NCBI GenBank assembly: GCA_963818685.1
Contig: CAWFTJ010000003.1
Coordinates: forward strand, 496,001-560,000
From: CAJCJE01 sp963818685
GTDB taxonomy: Bacteria; Actinomycetota; Actinomycetes; Mycobacteriales; Pseudonocardiaceae
DNA: 64,000 bases
Reading direction: 5' to 3'
The notes beneath the pieces were generated by a model, which worked only from the letters and a program-made list of their open reading frames with translations, had not been told where the DNA came from and made no database searches. Made by a program: the position numbers and the translations under genes. Numbering within the stretch: the first letter of the stretch is position 1; every line of letters starts with the position of its first letter. Shown piece by piece: positions 60,367 to 64,000 of the stretch.

Positions 60367-61212
60367 TTATCGAGTGTCGTCGCGCCGCCGCAACGGCATG
60401 ATCGTCAGCGCCGAGGTCGGCGCGGACCTGCCCGCGTGGAACCGTGCGATCGCGGTGCCGAACACGGCCGACTCCGCGCACAGCAACCTGGTGTTGTTCG
60501 CCTCCTGGTGCCAGGACCGCAACGTCATGTCGGAGACGATCACGCCGTCCGCGTTGCCCTTCTTGGCATACGCCGCCAGCCGCTCCCGTGCGTGCGAACG
60601 CACCGAGGTGATCAGCAGCGTGTGCGCGTTGACCTCGGTGTTGCCGGCCATCACCGACAGCTGCGACGCGCTCTGCCAGTCCAGGTAACGGCTTTCCACC
60701 GCGATGCCGATCGCCAGCCGGTTCGGCACCCAGCCGGCGTGCATCAGCTTGGCCACGTCCTGACCGGGCAGGTTCGTGGTGAACAGCGAGCGTGGCCGCT
60801 TCTTCGAGTTGGCCCGCACCGCGGTGCCCAGCGCGACGAACTCCTGGTTGTTCTCGCCGAGCCTGGTCTGGGTCAGCCTGATGCCGACAACCCCGTCCGC
60901 GCCCATCGCCCGCGCCTCGGTCAACATCCGGCCCAGCGCGGTGTTGTAGCCGTGGTACAGCGCGTCGACGTAGGGCTGGAAGCTCACCGACGCCTGCATG
61001 AACGGCCCGTACGAGCCGTAGCCGTACCCGCCGACCCAGCCGACGTACTGCACGATGCAGCCCATCACCTCGCCAACCGGCCTCAGGCCGACCGACTCGA
61101 TGCCGACCGCGCCGGCGACCGGGAGGAGCGAGGTGCGCAGGCCGGCGGCGTCATACCGGGCGAGCCGGTTCCGCGCCGAGTCGGGGAGCCAGTTCGCGTC
61201 CGTGTCGGCCAC
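60367..61212 (-). CDS. Heavy-metal-binding/YbjQ-like protein, diverged two-copy version
   Basis: A 281-residue relative of the next gene. First repeat: LGRMLTEARAMGADGVVGIR; second: SLFTTNLPGQDVAKLMHAGW and RSHARERLAAYAKKGNADGV. Between them lies a Gly/Tyr-rich stretch (GGYGYGSYGPFM). GTG 61212 has GAGGAGG five bases upstream and heads a three-gene operon (61212 to 59111). The paralogous pairing suggests a hetero-oligomeric assembly; the function is unknown. Confidence 0.75.
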   Translation of the reverse strand: MADTDANWLPDSARNRLARYDAAGLRTSLLPVAGAVGIESVGLRPVGEVMGCIVQYVGWVGGYGYGSYGPFMQASVSFQPYVDALYHGYNTALGRMLTEARAMGADGVVGIRLTQTRLGENNQEFVALGTAVRANSKKRPRSLFTTNLPGQDVAKLMHAGWVPNRLAIGIAVESRYLDWQSASQLSVMAGNTEVNAHTLLITSVRSHARERLAAYAKKGNADGVIVSDMTLRSWHQEANNTRLLCAESAVFGTAIARFHAGRSAPTSALTIMPLRRRDDTR

Positions 61213-61469
61213 CCTGACCTCCTCGTGCGGACACCGTAATCGGGTGCTTGATGTTCATCGTGCCACGACCCGGCCGGGTGCGGGCGACGAGCACGTCTTA
61301 CGTCCAGGTGATCTTCGGCATCAAGGTGGGTATCCGCTTCACCATCAGCGAGTTCCCGGCTGGTGGCAGTCCATGTCGCGTTTACCGTGTGTTCGGATTG
61401 ATACCCCGCGGTAAGGCGCGTGTGACTAGGCTCACCAGCCAGTGAAGTAACACGGCAGAAGGAGCGCTA

Positions 61470-63017
61470 GTGACTTCAGTAGAAGCGGGGGCAGTGCCCT
61501 CGGCATCGGGAGGTTCGATCCGGAGCACCATTCCGGCTCGGATCGACCGTCTGCCCTGGTCGAGTTTTCACACCAAGCTGATCATCGCCCTTGGCGTCGC
61601 TTGGATTCTCGACGGTCTTGAGATCACCGTCGCCAGCTCGGTCGCTGGCGCACTCACCCACGGCGACACGCTCGGCCTGACACCCAACATTGCCAATGAC
61701 CTCGGCACGCCGTACCTGGCTGGCGAGATCCTGGGGGCACTGATATTCGGGATGTTCTCCGACCGCTGGGGGCGGCGGAACCTGTTCATGATCACGCTGG
61801 CGGTGTATCTGGTCGGCAGTGGTCTGAGCGCGTTGACGCTGGGCACCAGCACGGGCTGGGTGGTCTTCCTGTACGGGACGCGCGTCATCGCCGGCATGGG
61901 TATCGGCGGTGAGACCGCGGCGATCAACTCCGCGATCGACGAGATGATCCCGGCCAGGTATCGAGGCCGGGTCGACATCGGGATCAACGGCACGTACTGG
62001 GCGGGCGCCATGCTCGGTTCCGCCGCGACCCTGTTGTTCCTCAACGCCATCCCGGAGAGCATCGGCTGGCGGCTTGGCTTCCTGCTCGGACCGATACTCG
62101 GCGCGTTCATCATCTACATCCGCCGCAACCTGCCGGAGAGTCCACGCTGGCAGATCATGCACGGCCGAGCCGAGGGCGCCGAGAAGTCGATCTCCTACAT
62201 CGAGGAACAGGTCGCCAGGTCCGGTGTTGCCCTGCCACCGGTCGACGACAGCATGGCCATCGAGGTCAAGCCGACCGACCAGCGCGGCTATCTGACGTTG
62301 CTGAGGATGCTGCTCGCGAGGTATCCGGGCAGATCGGTGCTTGGCGCGGGACTGATGATCACGCAGTCCTTCCTCTACAACGCCATCTTCTTCAGCTTCA
62401 CCACCGTCCTGGCCGCCTACTTCGGCGTCGGTGGCGGGGCGCCGCTGTACCTGCTGGCGTTCTCGATCGGCAACCTGATCGGTCCGCTGGTGCTGGGGCC
62501 GTTGTTCGACACGGTCGGGCGACGGCAGATGATCGGTGGCACCTACCTGCTGTCCGGGGTGCTGCTGGCGGTCATCGGCCTGCTGTTCAACGCGCACGTG
62601 CTCAACGCGTTGACGCTGACCATCGCCTTCGCGATCGTCTTCTTCTTCGCGTCGGCCGGTGCGAGCGCGGCGTACCTGACGGTCAGCGAGGTGTTCCCGC
62701 AGGAGGTCCGAGCCAAGGCGATCGGCGTGTTCTACTCGATCTCGCAGGGCGCGGGCATCGCGGCGAACCTGTACTTCGGCGCGCTGATCGGTACCAGCAA
62801 ACACCCGCCGACCTCGGGCCTGTTCATCGGTTACCTCTCAGGTGCCGGCATCATGGTGATCGGTGGCCTGATCGCCGTGTTCCTCGGTGTCGACGCGGCC
62901 GGCAAGTCGCTTGAGGACGTGGCAACGCCACTGTCCCTTGTGCGGAAGGCCACCCACATCGACATCGAGTCGATGGGGCATCGGCCGCCGTCGGCTCGAC
63001 CGGATCCGACCGGCTGA
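61470..63017 (+). CDS. MFS transporter (sugar-porter-like metabolite:proton symporter)
   Basis: Twelve-helix transporter of 515 residues. Motif A is visible as FGMFSDRWGRRN after helix 2, and its echo LFDTVGRRQMIGG in the second half; NLPESPRWQIMHGRAEGAEK is the sugar-porter PESPR signature. The substrate is unknown; some relatives carry aromatic or dicarboxylic acids. GTG 61470 has AAGGAG seven bases upstream. A strong terminator follows directly. Confidence 0.9.
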   Translation: MTSVEAGAVPSASGGSIRSTIPARIDRLPWSSFHTKLIIALGVAWILDGLEITVASSVAGALTHGDTLGLTPNIANDLGTPYLAGEILGALIFGMFSDRWGRRNLFMITLAVYLVGSGLSALTLGTSTGWVVFLYGTRVIAGMGIGGETAAINSAIDEMIPARYRGRVDIGINGTYWAGAMLGSAATLLFLNAIPESIGWRLGFLLGPILGAFIIYIRRNLPESPRWQIMHGRAEGAEKSISYIEEQVARSGVALPPVDDSMAIEVKPTDQRGYLTLLRMLLARYPGRSVLGAGLMITQSFLYNAIFFSFTTVLAAYFGVGGGAPLYLLAFSIGNLIGPLVLGPLFDTVGRRQMIGGTYLLSGVLLAVIGLLFNAHVLNALTLTIAFAIVFFFASAGASAAYLTVSEVFPQEVRAKAIGVFYSISQGAGIAANLYFGALIGTSKHPPTSGLFIGYLSGAGIMVIGGLIAVFLGVDAAGKSLEDVATPLSLVRKATHIDIESMGHRPPSARPDPTG

Positions 63018-63031
63018 GTCGGGTCGACGAC

Positions 63032-63064
63032 AACGGGCGCCTCCCTTCGCGGGAGGCGCCCGTT
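63032..63064. terminator. Bidirectional terminator between convergent genes
   Basis: AACGGGCGCCTCCC (63032-63045) and GGGAGGCGCCCGTT (63051-63064) make a 14-bp perfect stem with a TTCGC loop, T-rich on both exits, 15 bases from the MFS stop and 13 from the lipoprotein stop. Confidence 0.9.
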
Positions 63065-63076
63065 TCAGGTGGTCGG

Positions 63077-63727
63077 TCAGCCGGTGATCTGCCGGACCAA
63101 TCGGTTCGCGTCGTCCTGGGTGAAGTTGCCGTCGAGTTGCACGGTGCCGTCGGTGACCGGGGAATCGATGGTCTGGGTGGACAACACCGTGCCACGTACC
63201 ACGAACGCGAACTGTTCGCGGCTGTGTTGCGTGGTGATCGTGGCGAACGACTTCGCGTCGGACGCGGTCATCGTCATGGTGATCACCCATTGGGTGGCGG
63301 GCGGCTGGTTGGTCACGTTGATCGAGTCGAGCTGCTGCAACTCCATCAGCGGCGGGGACACCTGGTAGCAATCGACACCGTCCACATCGCGCAGCACGGC
63401 CGAGGTGGAAGCCGTTGAAGTCGTTGTGGGGCTTGGGTTTTGCCGCGTGCACGGGGACGTGCCAAGCACCTCGCGCAGTTCGACCGGGACGGCCAGCGGG
63501 ACCTGGCCGACGGTTGGCGTTCCGGACGCGTGACCACTGGCCGCGTTGTTGGGCGTGTTCGCGCCGCTCGCGGCCTCGCAGCCGGTGAGCGCGGTGCAGG
63601 AGAGCAGCACTGTACCCAACAGGAAGGCGATGGTGGCGCCTCGTCGCGCCGTGCGGGTTGTGCTTCGGCGTGCGGTCGATGCGGTTTTCGGGGCCTGCAT
63701 CGGTTGCGACACCACGGGGTCGATCAC
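63077..63727 (-). CDS. Lipoprotein with SecD P1-head-like domain
   Basis: A 216-residue exported protein. A basic leader of 30 residues, a hydrophobic stretch (ATIAFLLGTVLLSCTALTGC) and a lipobox with Cys50 make it a probable lipoprotein. The C-terminal half, WVITMTMTASDAKSFATITT then REQFAFVVRGTVLSTQTIDS and GTVQLDGNFTQDDANRLVRQ, matches the P1-head subdomain of SecD, the periplasmic part that helps release translocated proteins, without any of SecD's membrane helices. Function is unknown. GTG 63727 has AGGAG five bases upstream. Confidence 0.75.
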   Translation of the reverse strand: MIDPVVSQPMQAPKTASTARRSTTRTARRGATIAFLLGTVLLSCTALTGCEAASGANTPNNAASGHASGTPTVGQVPLAVPVELREVLGTSPCTRQNPSPTTTSTASTSAVLRDVDGVDCYQVSPPLMELQQLDSINVTNQPPATQWVITMTMTASDAKSFATITTQHSREQFAFVVRGTVLSTQTIDSPVTDGTVQLDGNFTQDDANRLVRQITG

Positions 63728-63888
63728 CGCGGCTCCTTGCGTGTGCGGCGTGAGGCGCCAAGTTTACGGCGCACCCCTGCGGGCCAACGCCAAAAATGAC
63801 CAATTCGAGATACCGGGCGCCGAACGGCGGGCGCGGGGCGCCGGACGGAACACGCTTTGATCATGCCCACCGATCGGATTTCTAACTT

Positions 63889-63908
63889 TACCCATGAGTA
63901 GGTATACT
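63889..63908 (+). promoter_or_regulatory. Promoter and operator-like site of the last gene
   Basis: TACCCATGAGTA (63889-63900) is a near-perfect palindrome directly followed by a TATACT -10 element (63903-63908), 51 bases before the last start codon. A repressor binding there would block the promoter; the regulator is unknown. Confidence 0.5.
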
Positions 63909-63959
63909 CTTCGGTAGGTTTTTCTGGTCCGACTCGGGCAGTACGTCAGGAGGCGCGAC

Positions 63960-64000
63960 ATGGCTGCCAGCAGCAGTGGGCGGGACGCGATGGGCCTGGG
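63960..64000 (+). CDS. N-terminal fragment of an unidentified gene
   Basis: ATG 63960 with AGGAGG six bases upstream starts a frame MAASSSGRDAMGL that leaves the window after 13 codons. Promoter elements lie upstream. Too short to identify. Confidence 0.6.
   Translation, partial: MAASSSGRDAMGL

Noticed and set aside
1..64000. CRISPR arrays, insertion sequences, integrases, prophage genes or rRNA
   Set aside because: No regularly spaced repeats, transposase or integrase motifs, or rRNA signatures were found on reading both strands.

Overview
The window is high-GC DNA with frequent GTG starts, ATGA/GTGA gene overlaps, AGGAGG-type ribosome sites and typical actinomycete families (XRE-DUF5753/DUF397 pairs, ShbA-type sigma factors, DUF6247, DUF3817, a PPOX F420-type enzyme, a LAL regulator). 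A filamentous actinomycete, probably of the Pseudonocardiales, is the best guess; that placement is inference. Layout: 1-1223 the start of a Tat-exported protein, a MerR regulator and a PPOX flavoprotein; 1247-10541 histidine and tryptophan synthesis (hisF, hisI, a TetR gene with a palindromic operator, trpE, the Trp-associated membrane protein, trpC, trpB, trpA), then a HEPN-motif Abi-like gene wedged in before lgt; 10469-13527 a btuD-btuC-btuF importer under a cobalamin riboswitch; 13899-20076 glutamate synthase gltB-gltD. 20092-21754 holds a graspetide methyltransferase preceded by only the tail of an ATP-grasp maturase, a tRNA-Cys, an attenuator-like hairpin set and a 40-codon ORF with 11 cysteines. 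22104-32024 carries a diguanylate cyclase, an XRE regulator, and a sugar ABC importer with a GH38 alpha-mannosidase whose two upstream regions share a GTTTGTC motif. 32046-43211 carries a DUF2461 gene, pyk, thioesterase II, a siderophore-interacting protein with an iron box, a DUF6247/RelE-like pair, uppP, an XRE/DUF397 pair and a LAL-type LuxR regulator. 43354-49376 carries an ShbA-like sigma factor, a membrane protein, a TetR gene with a perfect 26-bp operator facing acyl-CoA dehydrogenase and AMACR-like genes, an enoyl-CoA hydratase and a small conserved-looking membrane peptide. 49621-64000 carries a lytic transglycosylase, small membrane proteins, a MerR/P450 divergent pair, a decarboxylase-AdoMetDC-aminopropyltransferase polyamine operon, a PiT phosphate transporter, a second ShbA paralogue, a three-gene YbjQ-like operon, an MFS transporter, a SecD-P1-like lipoprotein and the start of one more gene. 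A caution for the reader: many otherwise well-conserved genes (trpB, alpha-mannosidase, tesB, the siderophore-interacting protein, uppP, an XRE gene, the LAL regulator) are interrupted by single-base indels, concentrated between about 30.6 and 40.7 kb. Because housekeeping genes are hit and the interrupted frames rejoin precisely, I read most of these as sequence errors rather than true decay, but the sequence alone cannot prove it. They are typed as pseudogenes with the breakpoints given.
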